Notes: a model not told the origin generated them from the letters alone. A DNA stretch of 64,000 bases from Mariniflexile sp044335535 (GCF_044335535.1 NZ_JBIQVZ010000012.1:1-64000); one strand, 5' to 3'; shown: positions 44,354 through 54,269, counted from the stretch's first letter. Numbers and translations are program-made.

Positions 44354-45823
44354 TTATCTTATTAATTTTGTTGTGAATACTTCATTATTATTTAAAGAAG
44401 ATTTTACAATGATAAGCTGATTACTAAAATCAGATTTTATAATAAATTCAGGTCTATTAATATTTTCTTTTGATAAAAGCAACTTTCCTGTAATATCATA
44501 AATCTTGATATTTTGGAATAAACTTTTATTCGTTTTAAATTGAATTTCGTTGTTACTATTGTATCTAATAAAAACAGATGTTTCTGAGTCAAAATCCTCA
44601 ATGCTTAATGTATTAAAAGCAGACGTAAAATCGAACACTCTTACACGACCAGCTTGATCAAAACTAGCACTTGAATAATAACTTGAACCAACAACTACTG
44701 TTCGTCCGTCTGCAGAAATTGCTGTATATCCAGACCTATCACCTGCATTTTCACCATCTATATCATTTCCTACTTGTGTCCAAGTATTAGCACTATATGT
44801 AAAAAGTCTTACATGTCCAGCGTTATTACCGTTTCCACCGTTATATAATGCTCCTATTGAAACAACTTCACCATTAGAAGATAACGCTAAATTTTGCCCA
44901 CTAGCATCTAAATCTGCTTCACCATCAATATCGCCACCTTTTTGTGTCCAAGTACCTGCAATGTTTTCATAAACTCTAACATGACCTGCATTATTATTGA
45001 TGCCATCATTATTTATTGCCCCTATTGCTACGGTACTTCCATCAGGAGTAATGTCTACTGAAATACCGCTTCTGTCTTGAGAAGCTTCTCCAATAATGTC
45101 TGTTCCTATTTGTGTCCAAGTACCTGCAATGTTTTCATAAACCTTAACATAGCCATTGGTAATCATTCCTAGTTGGTCTGCTCCAATAGCTACTATAGAT
45201 CCATCGTTGGAAAGTGCTAAAGACTTACCAAAATTGTCATTGTTTGTAACACCAAGAAGAGTAGAGCCAACTTGTGTCCAAGTGCCAGATATATTCTTAA
45301 ATATTTTAACTTGTCCTGCGTTATTGTTGGCTGTATCATTACTTGGAGCACCAACTGCGATAGTGCTACCATCTGGAGATATTGCCACACTAATACCAAA
45401 AAGATCTGAGGCAGCATCACCTAATAGGTTTTGACCAATTTGTGTCCAAGTACCTGCAATGTTTTCAAAAACCCTAACTTGTCCAGCATATAAAGCAGTA
45501 TCGCTATTATATGGAGCACCAGCAACAACAACAGAACCATCTGCAGAGATATCGATTGCCCAACCTAAATTATCATTAGAATTATAACCTAATATATCAT
45601 TTCCAATTTGAGTCCAAGTTCCAGCAATGTTTTCAAATACTCTAACTTGTCCAACGTCTGAATTGTGGCCATTTGCTCCAGTAGCCATTATTGAACCATT
45701 TGCAGAAATAGCAATTGCCTGACCATTAAAGCTCCATTGACTTTCGCCATCGATGCTTTGGCCTGTTTGAACTTGAGCCTGTGCCAAGAAAGGAATCGAT
45801 AATAGTAGTAGTATTTTGTTCAT
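44354..45823 (-). CDS. secreted beta-propeller-like protein with type IX sorting domain
   Basis: 489 residues from MNKILLLLSIPFLAQAQ (signal peptide). About seven repeats of the form VRVFENIAGTWTQIG ... FGISVAISPDGSTIAVGAP make an FG-GAP/WD-like propeller. The last 80 residues (IKIYDITGKLLLSKENI to KLIR) are a type A C-terminal sorting domain, so the protein is probably exported by the type IX system to the cell surface. One-gene unit of 1.5 kb; arms GTTGTACGC 44339 and GCGTACAAC 45878. Confidence 0.85.
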   Translation of the reverse strand: MNKILLLLSIPFLAQAQVQTGQSIDGESQWSFNGQAIAISANGSIMATGANGHNSDVGQVRVFENIAGTWTQIGNDILGYNSNDNLGWAIDISADGSVVVAGAPYNSDTALYAGQVRVFENIAGTWTQIGQNLLGDAASDLFGISVAISPDGSTIAVGAPSNDTANNNAGQVKIFKNISGTWTQVGSTLLGVTNNDNFGKSLALSNDGSIVAIGADQLGMITNGYVKVYENIAGTWTQIGTDIIGEASQDRSGISVDITPDGSTVAIGAINNDGINNNAGHVRVYENIAGTWTQKGGDIDGEADLDASGQNLALSSNGEVVSIGALYNGGNGNNAGHVRLFTYSANTWTQVGNDIDGENAGDRSGYTAISADGRTVVVGSSYYSSASFDQAGRVRVFDFTSAFNTLSIEDFDSETSVFIRYNSNNEIQFKTNKSLFQNIKIYDITGKLLLSKENINRPEFIIKSDFSNQLIIVKSSLNNNEVFTTKLIR

Positions 45824-45883
45824 AAAATTTATATTTTTAGGCAAATGTATATTTTTTTTAAATATGTTTTTCAGCTTGCGTAC

Positions 45884-46133
45884 AACAATTGTATAACCAC
45901 AACAAACAGCAGCACCGTTGTAGTTATATCGTTTATGTATGCAATATATTACTTTTTCACAAATGGATTTATAAAGGTCTCTGCTTTTTGCTTAAAAGCC
46001 ATCATAGTCCATGTATTACTACGCTATAACCGCCTTGAATTTAGACTGCAAAACTTCCATAAAAAACAAACGCCCTTAAAAGGGCATATTTATATCTTGT
46101 TTTTATAATTATAAGCTTCTGCAATAGTTACCC
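45884..46133 (-). repeat. truncated type A spacer with unique tail
   Basis: Type A half up to TTACTTTTTC, then a different tail (ACAAATGGATTTATAAAGG) shared in part with 38960, and an intrinsic terminator-like hairpin ACGCCCTTAAAAGGGCAT near 46070 ahead of TTTATA. Confidence 0.72.
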
Positions 46134-46160
46134 TTGTGGCGGTAGTTTTTCTTTCTTTTG

Positions 46161-47417
46161 TTATAGGTTGTCTTCCTTTATTAGCATATAGTTGGCAACC
46201 CATTGAAACCCCACAAATCCTAAAATAAAGACTACTGTCATAAAATTAAACAATTCACCTTTAGAGAAAGTCAGTCCAATTGCAATTAAGCCTATGACCG
46301 CTAAAGCAACGGTATAAATTAAAAGTCCATACTTATTTTTTGAAAGTGAAAACATAGTTCCTAATGGTAACATCATAGCAAAACCAAATACTGAAATAGT
46401 CAACATTTTCTCGTCAGAGGAAATAAAGTACAATAACAGTCCGACGATAAACAAAGCTAAACTTATAGCTACAAAATTTGAACTTATTTTTTCATTTTTG
46501 TCTAGGAGCAATTGTCCGTATTTGCTCAATCGTAGAAATAAATTACTTATTGGATTAATGACCCATGTTGAGAACGCAATAAAAGCAAGTGCTACAATTA
46601 ACGGAACTAAATACGGTTGAAGATTTTCATTATTTCTTACTACTGTCCTTAATATCTTAAACCCAATATAAAAACCTATTATTACACCCCATTGATATTT
46701 TGCAGTGAGGTTACTCATAAAAAATGAATATTTCAAGAAAATACGATAAATTGGGCTTGTTGCTTTCAATGCTTCAAGCATACCCGATTGAGCATAGTCA
46801 AATGTTGGATCGTTTGACAGTGCTTCTTTAAAGTGCTCCAATGCCTTTTTATGATTTCCTTTTTCAAGTAAACCCCAACCATAGTTTGCGTGTGTGTATG
46901 CATTGTTAGGATCTTCCCGTAACGCTCCTTCAATAGTTTCAAATGATTCATCACTACGGTTAAGTTTATTTAAAGCTGTGCTTCTTGCGTTAAGTGCTAA
47001 CAAATTTTCAGCATCAATTTCCAATGCTCGATTTGCCGTTTCGAGCGCTTCTTCAAATTGTTTACGACCTAACTTAATATTTGCAAGTAACGCAAAGTAA
47101 TCAGCATCATAAGGGTCAAGTTCTATGGCTTGATTTATGTTTTTTTCAGCATCACTCAACTTGTCTTGCTGAATTGCAATACGAGATTTGATATAGAATA
47201 GATGCGAATCATCTGGCGATAGTCCGATTGCATTGTCAATAATATTGCCTGCTTTATAAAATTGGTCTTGTTGCAAGTTTACCTCAGCAAGTAATGATAA
47301 AAAATGAATATTGTTTGGATACTCTGTAAGTAAGTTTGAAAGGATTTTTTCTGCATCTGCAAATTTTTTTTGCCGAATAAGAATTTCAACTTTTGAAAGT
47401 CTGTTATCTTCTGTCAT
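46161..47417 (-). CDS. TPR-repeat membrane protein
   Basis: 418 residues: six or so tetratricopeptide repeats (residues 8-215; LSKVEILIRQKKFADAEKILSNLL, ALETANRALEIDAENLLALNAR) followed by five or six membrane helices. Probably a scaffold with its TPRs in the cytoplasm. It begins 1 bp after the stop of the AAA ATPase gene, so they form an operon and likely a complex. Confidence 0.8.
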   Translation of the reverse strand: MTEDNRLSKVEILIRQKKFADAEKILSNLLTEYPNNIHFLSLLAEVNLQQDQFYKAGNIIDNAIGLSPDDSHLFYIKSRIAIQQDKLSDAEKNINQAIELDPYDADYFALLANIKLGRKQFEEALETANRALEIDAENLLALNARSTALNKLNRSDESFETIEGALREDPNNAYTHANYGWGLLEKGNHKKALEHFKEALSNDPTFDYAQSGMLEALKATSPIYRIFLKYSFFMSNLTAKYQWGVIIGFYIGFKILRTVVRNNENLQPYLVPLIVALAFIAFSTWVINPISNLFLRLSKYGQLLLDKNEKISSNFVAISLALFIVGLLLYFISSDEKMLTISVFGFAMMLPLGTMFSLSKNKYGLLIYTVALAVIGLIAIGLTFSKGELFNFMTVVFILGFVGFQWVANYMLIKEDNL

Positions 47418-47418
47418 G

Positions 47419-48726
47419 TTACTTTTTTATTTTCATGTAAGTTAGAATGTCATCATAAAGACCTGAATCATTGGCAAATATTGCAAAGTTCTTTGCTGTT
47501 GAAAACCACTCTTGAGTGCTTGGTTTATGCTTCTTCAATGCAGTCAATAAGTCGCTTGTTTCGAGAGGTTTAGGAATACCATCACTAAAAGAAGACTCAA
47601 GTTTTTGTTCAATTGCAATATCTATAATGGCATCAATATCTGCACCCGAATAGTTATCAATTTTCTTGGCAATGGTTTGAAAATCAATAGTTCTTGTTGG
47701 TTTATTATTGAGTTTTAATCTTAAAATTGACGCTCTCGTTGTTACATCTGGCGGCGGAACAAATACAATTCTATCAAATCTTCCTGGTCGTCTAAATGCG
47801 GGGTCTAAATTCCAAGGTGTGTTAGTTGCTCCAATAATTAAAACGCCTTCGTTTGTGCTATCAATTCCGTCAAGTTCTTGTAAAAACTGATTTATTAAGT
47901 GTCTGCCACTTGATTGCTTCATGTCACTTCTACTTGCACCCAAGGCGTCTATTTCATCTATGAATAAAACGCAAGGTATGTTCTGCCTAGCTAATTCAAA
48001 TATTTCATGCAGATTCTTTTCACTGTTGCCAATCCACATATCTAAAATGTCGTTCAGACTAACGCTTATAAATTTTGCGTTTACCTGTCCGGCAGTTGCT
48101 TTCGCAATAAATGTTTTACCACAACCTGGTGGCCCATAAAGCAAAATACCTCCACCAATTTTTTTTCCGTATGCTTTATAAAGTTCAGGGTGTAGTAGTG
48201 GTTTAATAATTTTTAATTCTATCTCTTTTTTCACTGCTTCCATACCACCAACATCACTGAAATTGATATTAGGTTTTTGCAAAAAGCGGTTGTCAATTTC
48301 TTCTTCTATTTCTGTAATTTCATTGCTTCCTCTTTGTCGCAATTGATTGTCAAGGTCTTCGTCAAAGTAATTTGGATCAATTGCTAATGCTTTTTTGTAG
48401 GCATCAATTGCTTTAGATATTGAATTTTCTTTTAGAAGTCCTTTGGCATAAAGGGTATAAACACCAATTTCATTTGTTCCATTTTCAATTAGTTCCTCTA
48501 AAATGACATTACATCCTGAATAACCTTCTTTTTTAAAAAACACAGTTGCGAGTCCTAGTTTGGCTTTATTGTCATGCGATATTTTAAGAAGTGCAGAATA
48601 TTCTGCTTCTGCTTCCTCAAGTCTGTTCAAGTTCAATAAAGTGTCTGCAAGCAATTGTCTCAATGGGGTATTGTCTGGTGAATGTTTTAAAGCCTCACGT
48701 AAACTATCTATAGTATTCTGGGTCAT
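47419..48726 (-). CDS. AAA-family ATPase with N-terminal TPRs
   Basis: 435 residues. TPR-like helices fill about residues 1-130; the AAA domain follows with Walker A GPPGCGKT, Walker B CVLFIDEIDALGAS, sensor 1 LIIGATNTPWNLD and arginine finger FRRPGRFDRIVFVPPP, close to the CDC48/FtsH-like class. Such ATPases unfold or remodel proteins. Paired with a TPR membrane protein in one unit (arms TTGTGGCGGTAG 46134 and TTACCGCCAAC 48755). Confidence 0.87.
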   Translation of the reverse strand: MTQNTIDSLREALKHSPDNTPLRQLLADTLLNLNRLEEAEAEYSALLKISHDNKAKLGLATVFFKKEGYSGCNVILEELIENGTNEIGVYTLYAKGLLKENSISKAIDAYKKALAIDPNYFDEDLDNQLRQRGSNEITEIEEEIDNRFLQKPNINFSDVGGMEAVKKEIELKIIKPLLHPELYKAYGKKIGGGILLYGPPGCGKTFIAKATAGQVNAKFISVSLNDILDMWIGNSEKNLHEIFELARQNIPCVLFIDEIDALGASRSDMKQSSGRHLINQFLQELDGIDSTNEGVLIIGATNTPWNLDPAFRRPGRFDRIVFVPPPDVTTRASILRLKLNNKPTRTIDFQTIAKKIDNYSGADIDAIIDIAIEQKLESSFSDGIPKPLETSDLLTALKKHKPSTQEWFSTAKNFAIFANDSGLYDDILTYMKIKK

Positions 48727-48760
48727 ATTTAAAATGTTACTCTGTTGTCTTAAATTACCG

Positions 48761-48945
48761 CCAACTCATTATACAGCAACATTCATCACTCATATCCAAT
48801 AAGTACAGCAGAACATCATTAGTTTTTCACCTTCTTTTGCCTCCCCCTTTTTCCAAAACAACGAAAATTCCTATCCCACGCAATATATAAATAAATGTTA
48901 TAAAAACTTTCAAAACACAGTTCTTTTTTAAGACCGTGTTTATTT
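48761..48945 (-). repeat. type D spacer
   Basis: CAACTCATTATACAGCAACATT ... ATTAGTTTTTCACC ... CAATATATAAATAAATG ... CCGTGTTTATTTG. Relatives at 55298 and 58348; the three share no sequence with type A. Confidence 0.72.
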
Positions 48946-48977
48946 GCTTATGCGACTCTGAACTCTTAACTCCTAAC

Positions 48978-49077
48978 TCTAAACTCTGACCACTGACCAC
49001 TGACCACTGAAAACTGACCACTGACCACTGAACACTGACCACTGAACACTGAAAACTGACCACTGACAACTGAACAC
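48978..49077. repeat. heptamer tandem repeat (CTGACCA/CTGAACA)n
   Basis: About 13 tandem heptamers of CTGACCA, CTGAAAA and CTGAACA between a type D spacer and the next gene's stop codon. Same family as 3297-3345 (inverse strand) and 63765-63985. Confidence 0.85.
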
Positions 49078-49935
49078 TTAACAATGAATCCCCTCAAGAT
49101 ACTCCAACTGCCCCTCTCCAATACCCTTGGCCTCTTCAAAAAAACGCTCACATCGGTTAAAGGCTTTATCCACATCCTTTTCCGAGAATTCACTATGGGC
49201 TTTGAAACGCATGATATGGTGGGCATTGCACAGTATATAGTACATACGCTGTAAACCATACGATTTTTGCGGAAAAACCGTTTCCGGCAATTGGGTAAAG
49301 AGGCTACATAGATGCAACATATAAGACAATGAATAATGCTGTGGCTTAAACTCCCAAAAAACGTACAACAGTGCCATACAGATCTGTTCCAGGGCATGGT
49401 GCATAATGGCCAATCTAGAGGTGGAATCCCCAATAACGTCAACAACATCCACTAAGGAAATCAGGCAGTTGGCTCGGCGCATACGGCTGTTCCATTCCTC
49501 TTGGATACGCTGGTAAACATGCTTATGGAACGAGAGACCGAACAGACCCAATTTGGACAATGCGTCATCCTCTTGGTACATACAAGGTGTTTGGTTAAGC
49601 ACTTTACTCAAAAAACGGCAACCATCGTTTAGCTTCGCTTTTACCTTTGGCAACGTATAAACAATAGCATATACTTTACAGCGCTGTTGCATGTTGTTAT
49701 ACAAAGTATCCATAAAGTCTTGCATGTTTTTTGGGATAGGCTTATGGGTAATGAGCAGCAGTGTATAGGTTATAACCTTTTGGGAGTTTACGCTTTCTGG
49801 AAACAGATATACATTCTGGGTCTGTTTCTCTTTGTAAACACTAATCACGTATACCGAATGTAACGGCACTTCCTTTTTTATTAGGGCAATAAGCGCTTTC
49901 TGGTATGGGAATTTCTTAAGTGTTGTTGTTTCCAT
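49078..49935 (-). CDS. HEPN-domain protein with nucleotidyltransferase-like N-terminus
   Basis: 285 residues from METTTLKKFPYQKALIALI; 17 upstream codons are not used. The first half (VYVISVYKEKQTQNV, YTLLLITHKPIPKNMQDFMDTLYNN) resembles the degenerate nucleotidyltransferase domain fused to HEPN in a Bacteroidota family; the second half is a helical HEPN-like bundle (LAIMHHALEQICMALLYVFWEFKPQHYSLSYMLHLC). Codon use is GC-richer than its neighbours. Function probably nucleic-acid related. Arms, if any, are weak. Confidence 0.65.
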   Translation of the reverse strand: METTTLKKFPYQKALIALIKKEVPLHSVYVISVYKEKQTQNVYLFPESVNSQKVITYTLLLITHKPIPKNMQDFMDTLYNNMQQRCKVYAIVYTLPKVKAKLNDGCRFLSKVLNQTPCMYQEDDALSKLGLFGLSFHKHVYQRIQEEWNSRMRRANCLISLVDVVDVIGDSTSRLAIMHHALEQICMALLYVFWEFKPQHYSLSYMLHLCSLFTQLPETVFPQKSYGLQRMYYILCNAHHIMRFKAHSEFSEKDVDKAFNRCERFFEEAKGIGEGQLEYLEGIHC

Positions 49936-50063
49936 AATATTTTGTTTTACATAAATTAAGGGAACAGACCAGACGTACCGAACCAAAACAGGTTGTATAA
50001 AACCACATCGAATTTGTTTTTTACAAGTGTGGTAAATTTCACAAAAAACCTTATATTTGGTTC

Positions 50064-50468
50064 ATGGAAACAGCAACAAAACCAAACCACATAGGCAGAA
50101 AGATTAGCCGTATCAGGGAGCTAAGAGGCATGAAACAAGAAACACTAGCCGAACAACTGGGCATTAGCCAACAAGCTGTGTCCAAAATCGAGCAGTCCGA
50201 AACCATTGAGGGTGACAAACTCGAACAGATTGCAAAGGTGCTTGGGGTTACAAAGGAAGGTATTGAGAATTTTTCGGATGAAGCTGTTCTCAATATTATT
50301 GGAAACACCTATCATGTAGATAATTCGTCAGCTGTGAATTATGGATGTACTTTCAATCCTCTCGATAAACTATTAGAAGCGCACGAAGAAAACAAAAAAC
50401 TCTACGAACGTCTTTTAAAATCTGAACAGGACAAAATCGAGTATTTAGAAAAGCTCCTCAATAAATAA
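50064..50468 (+). CDS. XRE-family HTH regulator
   Basis: 134 residues: N-terminal helix-turn-helix (GRKISRIRELRGMKQETLAEQLGISQQAVSKIEQS) and a C-terminal coiled coil (LLEAHEENKKLYERLLKSEQDKIEYLEKLL). Plus strand, divergent from the HEPN gene 128 bp away; it may regulate that gene. Second exception to the array's strand bias. Confidence 0.85.
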   Translation: METATKPNHIGRKISRIRELRGMKQETLAEQLGISQQAVSKIEQSETIEGDKLEQIAKVLGVTKEGIENFSDEAVLNIIGNTYHVDNSSAVNYGCTFNPLDKLLEAHEENKKLYERLLKSEQDKIEYLEKLLNK

Positions 50469-50673
50469 TACCATACCAGAAGAAACTAATTGCATAGGCG
50501 CACTCAAAAGTAATGGTTTCCTTTAGTTTAAAATCGCTGCTATAGGTTGTTTTTGGCAACCTATGAGGTTGGGAATTATAAGTAAAAATCAATAACTCCA
50601 TCTAACTTTTATCTTCGGTTTCGTGAATAGTTATTTTCTTAGAAATGGAGCCAGAAGCAATGAACTATGTCGG
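50469..50673 (-). repeat. spacer with fragments of other spacers
   Basis: Contains GGTTTCCTTTAG...TAGGTTGTTTTTGGC (as 31258) and GAAGCAATGAACTATGTCGG (as 31860), so it is a mosaic. TAGGTTGTTTTTGGCAACCTA makes an imperfect hairpin. Confidence 0.6.
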
Positions 50674-50690
50674 TGTTAGCACATGTTTTA

Positions 50691-50882
50691 TTAAGGTTTA
50701 AAATCAATTTCGCAATCAAAGCAATGGCTTTTCTTTTTAAGGAAAGGAATTGGAAAACCTATTAAAAGAATAGCCATAGCCATAGCACCTCTTGATGGTT
50801 TTGGTCGAGAAACTTCCAATGAGCCACAATTTGGACATTTTAATTCTTTACTCAATAATAGCCGTATTTTAAGTTTGAACAA
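50691..50882 (-). CDS. small zinc-ribbon protein with one hydrophobic segment
   Basis: 63 residues: CPNCGSLEVSRPKPS and HCFDCEIDF provide two CxxC knuckles around a hydrophobic stretch (GAMAMAILLIGFPIPFL). Overlaps the preceding DUF2007 gene by 31 bp in another frame, so they are co-translated. Confidence 0.6.
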   Translation of the reverse strand: MFKLKIRLLLSKELKCPNCGSLEVSRPKPSRGAMAMAILLIGFPIPFLKKKSHCFDCEIDFKP

Positions 50883-51577
50883 TATATTTTCAGGGAGTCT
50901 GAATTTAAAATTAATTCGCTATGGTTTATTTTGTACTCATATTGTCTTTCAAGGAGAAAGTCCAACGTGTCAATTTGAGATATGTTAATAAAATTATTTT
51001 CCATTTTCCAATTCCCATTTATTCGAGGCGTATTAAAACCAGGGAATTGCACATGCCCATTTGTTTGAAAGTCCAATTTCTCAAAGCATTCTACTATTAA
51101 ACGAATTTGTACTTTGTCAGATATTGTAGAGGGAACATATTCTTGGTTTTGATAAACTATGTAGTCTATGCACCAATTTCTTTCGGTTAAAAGTTCTAAA
51201 TCGGTCGGACGGTTTATATGTCTATAGATAAATACCGAGAAACCTAATATTATGGTAATAGTGACTATTGAAATCAGTAAAAGTTTAATGATTTTCTGAA
51301 ATTTTGGGTCGCTAATTTTCTTTTCGACTTTACTTTGTTCAGGTTCTTTCCATTTGTCAACAAATCCATTTTCTTCAAGGATTATACTAGCTCTTTCCAA
51401 ATTTGATTCTGCTACCTGAAGTCGGACACCTCCAATTGCTTGCGAAAGAAAATTGTGTACTTGTACCGTGTGTTCATCAAGAACTCTGCATTCAATTCCT
51501 TCAGATTCTAGTTTAGATTTGACGACCGCTAGTTCTGTTGGGAACACAAAGGTCATTAATGTTTTAAAATTCTCCAA
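50852..51577 (-). CDS. DUF2007-domain membrane protein
   Basis: About 241 residues starting at TTG (ENFKTLMTFVFPTELAVVKSKLESEGIECRVLDEHTVQV), the usual opening of DUF2007 signal-transducing-like proteins; an ATG 7 codons further in is the alternative. One membrane helix (IIKLLLISIVTITIILGFSVFIY) and an outer domain (RNWCIDYIVYQNQEYVPSTI, INGNWKMENNFINIS) that resembles lipocalin-like strands. Unit arms TGTTAGCACAT 50674 and ATATGTGCTAAC 51587 include the zinc-ribbon gene. Confidence 0.72.
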   Translation of the reverse strand: MENFKTLMTFVFPTELAVVKSKLESEGIECRVLDEHTVQVHNFLSQAIGGVRLQVAESNLERASIILEENGFVDKWKEPEQSKVEKKISDPKFQKIIKLLLISIVTITIILGFSVFIYRHINRPTDLELLTERNWCIDYIVYQNQEYVPSTISDKVQIRLIVECFEKLDFQTNGHVQFPGFNTPRINGNWKMENNFINISQIDTLDFLLERQYEYKINHSELILNSDSLKIYCSNLKYGYY

Positions 51578-51591
51578 TGTTCTTAAATATG

Positions 51592-51716
51592 TGCTAACGG
51601 CTCGAATATGCGTAGTGCGGGAATTCAAGGCACTTCGCTATCAAACCGCTACGCAGGTTTATTAAATGCTTTAATGTTCAAATTTACTAAATTGCCCCGC
51701 ATTACGTATATTTATT
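51592..51716 (-). repeat. type C attC-like palindromic site
   Basis: AATATGCGTAGTGCGGG pairs with CCCCGCATTACGTATATT; outer boxes GCTAACGG and TTGTTGTG. Central GCTACGCAGG bulge. Confidence 0.7.
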
Positions 51717-52221
51717 GTTGTGTGGCGTTATTTCTCATCTCCTGTACATGAGCATTTTGAGCTGCTAATTTCCTGTCTGTAACCTCTTGTACATACCCTT
51801 TAATTACTTCCCAGTCAATGTCAGAAAGTCTGTTTTCTTTTGGCATGAGAACAGTAAAAGTTTCATTGTCCTGATTAGGACTAGGAACATCTTTTAGTAA
51901 AATCCAATATGCTTCATTGTCAGGAACAACATACTTAACGATTAAAACGACTTGCAATTTTCTCCATAAATAATTGTACGTAGCAACCCTTAATGTCTGT
52001 GTTTCATTTTCTGCGTCATTGCTGTTCTCTGATGACTTGAGTTGTACTAAGAGTTCAAGCCCTGTTGCATCAGTACCCTCGAAAAGGTCAACAATCAAAT
52101 CAACACCATAGTCATTATCGGGTTTATGTGAATACCAATTATTCGGAAGACAATTATCGAAAAATCTTTCTGAAAGTTCTTCGTTATTATGTGCTTGGGG
52201 TCTTTGAGGTAGTTTTTGCAT
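51712..52221 (-). CDS. DUF4365 protein (PD-(D/E)xK nuclease-like)
   Basis: 169 residues. LSERFFDNCLPNNWYSHKPDNDYGVDLIVDLFEG ... LELLVQLKSS carries the Asp and QxK signature of the DUF4365 restriction-nuclease-like fold. It follows a HEPN-like gene after 10 bp in the same unit, so a two-component defence module is plausible. Arms GTTGTGTGGC 51717 and GCCACACAAC 52794; the last codons lie in the arm. Confidence 0.8.
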   Translation of the reverse strand: MQKLPQRPQAHNNEELSERFFDNCLPNNWYSHKPDNDYGVDLIVDLFEGTDATGLELLVQLKSSENSNDAENETQTLRVATYNYLWRKLQVVLIVKYVVPDNEAYWILLKDVPSPNQDNETFTVLMPKENRLSDIDWEVIKGYVQEVTDRKLAAQNAHVQEMRNNATQQ

Positions 52222-52231
52222 ATTTTTATTT

Positions 52232-52777
52232 TTATAAAACTCTTATCCTTAATGATTCAAACATTAGAGATATTGCATCTTTAGCATCTTTTTCAAGAAT
52301 TAATTCTGAATCCTTGTATTTCTTAGTACTTCTAGAATATAAATTATTTTCATCCATTATTTCTCTTAAATGAACAAAAGGATTTCTTTTTAATCTTAGT
52401 TCATCAACCTTATCAATAAAGTAATCTGGGATTGCTGAATTCCCTTTAAACTTCTTTAAGATATTATTAAGGGTAAATTTCGACTCTTTTTCAAATCCAT
52501 GAATCTTTAATGATTCTTGAAAACGGCGCTCAATAAAAGACAGTGCTAAAATCACTACGGCAATATATTCTGCATTTATAAAACAGCCTTGAACTTCCTT
52601 AAAAATCCTGTATGACTCATCGCTTCCATGTATGACATTACCAAAGTCAGGATAGTATTTATAAAAGTATCTAAACCTTCCTAACCTTTCATCGAAAGTT
52701 GCTTTATCAAAATCATGCAGTTCCCTTTCAAATGAATCTCGATTATCAACGTTATTTCCAAATAAATCCTTTTGCAT
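52232..52777 (-). CDS. HEPN-like helical protein
   Basis: 181 residues, helical. The phrase DELRLKRNPFVHLREIM contains Rx4H (RNPFVH), the HEPN RNase active-site pattern, near residue 132. FIERRFQESLKIHGF resembles MAE/abortive-type HEPN helices. Operon with the DUF4365 gene. Confidence 0.62.
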   Translation of the reverse strand: MQKDLFGNNVDNRDSFERELHDFDKATFDERLGRFRYFYKYYPDFGNVIHGSDESYRIFKEVQGCFINAEYIAVVILALSFIERRFQESLKIHGFEKESKFTLNNILKKFKGNSAIPDYFIDKVDELRLKRNPFVHLREIMDENNLYSRSTKKYKDSELILEKDAKDAISLMFESLRIRVL

Positions 52778-52796
52778 CTAGTCTGTTCTTAATGCC

Positions 52797-53003
52797 ACAC
52801 AACAATTGTAAACCACAACAAACAGCACCATCATTGTAGTCATATTCTTTATACATGCAATATATTACTTTTTAATAAGCTATTAAATAAAAAAAAACAT
52901 GCCTTGCTGTAAAATGTAGTTTCTTATATATGCTTACTTTAGCTATAATATTGCTACGAAGTCACAGAATGCTGAGCTGGCTTCGTAGAGCTGGTTACCG
53001 GTT
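52797..53003 (-). repeat. type A spacer, short variant
   Basis: Type A half present (TATAATATTGCTACGAAGTC), tail replaced by GAGCTGGCTTCGTAGAGCTGG, which forms a small stem; no A1 hairpin. Confidence 0.75.
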
Positions 53004-53017
53004 TGTACGCAGTGATT

Positions 53018-53854
53018 TCATTTAATCGTGTCTTTTACGTAAATCGTTTTCTCAAAATAAACTCTTGCAGTCATACTGTCAATTTCTTTATCCTTAAAAG
53101 GTCCATAAGAGTATTCTTCCATATATCCTCTTAAAAGTTTTTTCCCTGGCTTTTTAAACCAACTTCCAAAAATTGCTACGTGACCATATCTTTTAGGGTC
53201 AATATCAGTAAACCATTTTTGATTAATAGTATCTGTTTTTAAGTTGTCAAAATGGTCTGTTCTAATCAGACTGTCATTTGGAAAAGGTGAATTGAAATTT
53301 TCACTTTCGCTATGGAAAAAGACTCTGATTTGAGAATCATAATCTCTTATTCGACGAGAATTACAATATGCAACTCCACGAATTGGCTCATTTAAGTCGA
53401 TAGTGTCTTTGTTAAAGTCGAAAACATTGTAGTTGGTTGCTCGTGTTCCTAAAGTGTCATTTACAAATTCTTTTTGGTTAAAAATCGAATCTTGATCTCT
53501 CCAAGCAAGTGTGTCTCCTTTTTTATCAAGAAACCAAGCTCTATTTATTCTCGAATGTCCGTCTATCACAAACCATTCTCTAATTTCCCTTAATTTTCCA
53601 TCATTTGAGTATAAATTCCAAATTCCGAATGGCTTTTCGTTTTTTTGGATTTTCCCTCTTTTAAATATTTGTCCGTTTCTGTAGAAATAAAAAAGGCTAT
53701 CACAATTCTCAAGTATCACTCTCTTTTTGAAAGTCAAATTGCTATTATCAGAATAGAATTCCAGTTTTTCAATCGGTTTAGTGTCCTGTGAATTTTCTTT
53801 ACAAGCTGTAAAGATTAATGGAAGAATGAATATTATAAGTAGGTTTTTCATCAT
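53018..53854 (-). CDS. lipoprotein with MORN-like repeats
   Basis: 278 residues from MMKNLLIIFILPLIFTAC (lipobox LIFTAC). The middle (LFYFYRNGQIFKRGKIQKNEKPFGIWNLYSNDGKLREIREWF) matches MORN_2-type antitoxin-like repeats. Upstream in-frame codons come from the spacer. Function unknown. Arms TTGTACGCAGTGA 53003 and TCATTGCGTACAG 53851; the start codon sits on the arm. Confidence 0.68.
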   Translation of the reverse strand: MMKNLLIIFILPLIFTACKENSQDTKPIEKLEFYSDNSNLTFKKRVILENCDSLFYFYRNGQIFKRGKIQKNEKPFGIWNLYSNDGKLREIREWFVIDGHSRINRAWFLDKKGDTLAWRDQDSIFNQKEFVNDTLGTRATNYNVFDFNKDTIDLNEPIRGVAYCNSRRIRDYDSQIRVFFHSESENFNSPFPNDSLIRTDHFDNLKTDTINQKWFTDIDPKRYGHVAIFGSWFKKPGKKLLRGYMEEYSYGPFKDKEIDSMTARVYFEKTIYVKDTIK

Positions 53855-53861
53855 TGCGTAC

Positions 53862-54256
53862 AGCACCCATACAACCACAACAAACAGCAACCCCATCGTA
53901 GTCATATCGTTTATGTATGCAATATATTACTTTTTAATAAGCTATTAAATAAAAAAAACCGCACCTTATTGCAAAATATAGTTTCTTATATATGCTTACT
54001 TTTTCTAATATTGAAAGAGCTGGTAGTTTAAAGAGCATTAAGTCATGCATCCAACAAGTAGAAACTCAAAACTGTAATGGTTTGGAAGGGTTGGGTAGAT
54101 TATGCGCTTTTTGTTTTTTAGAGCCAGCTTCTACGATGGCAAAACCAAAGGTGCTTAAATGTCCTGTGAGTTTTCAACGTTACAGCATGAAATCTAACAG
54201 GCAAGTATAAGCGTAGTTTTATGATTTTAGTTGTCTTACACAACGGTTAACTTCTT
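53862..54256 (-). repeat. type A3 spacer with extended tail
   Basis: Type A half, A3 tail up to TGGTTTGGAAGG (54095), then about 150 bp not seen elsewhere (ATTATGCGCTTTTTG to GCAAGTATAAGCG) and a short site TTACACAACGG-TTAACTTC-TTTGTTAGC. The plus-strand frame MAKPKVLKCPVSFQRYSMK within it is too short to call. Confidence 0.7.
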
Positions 54257-54269
54257 TGTTAGCTGCTGT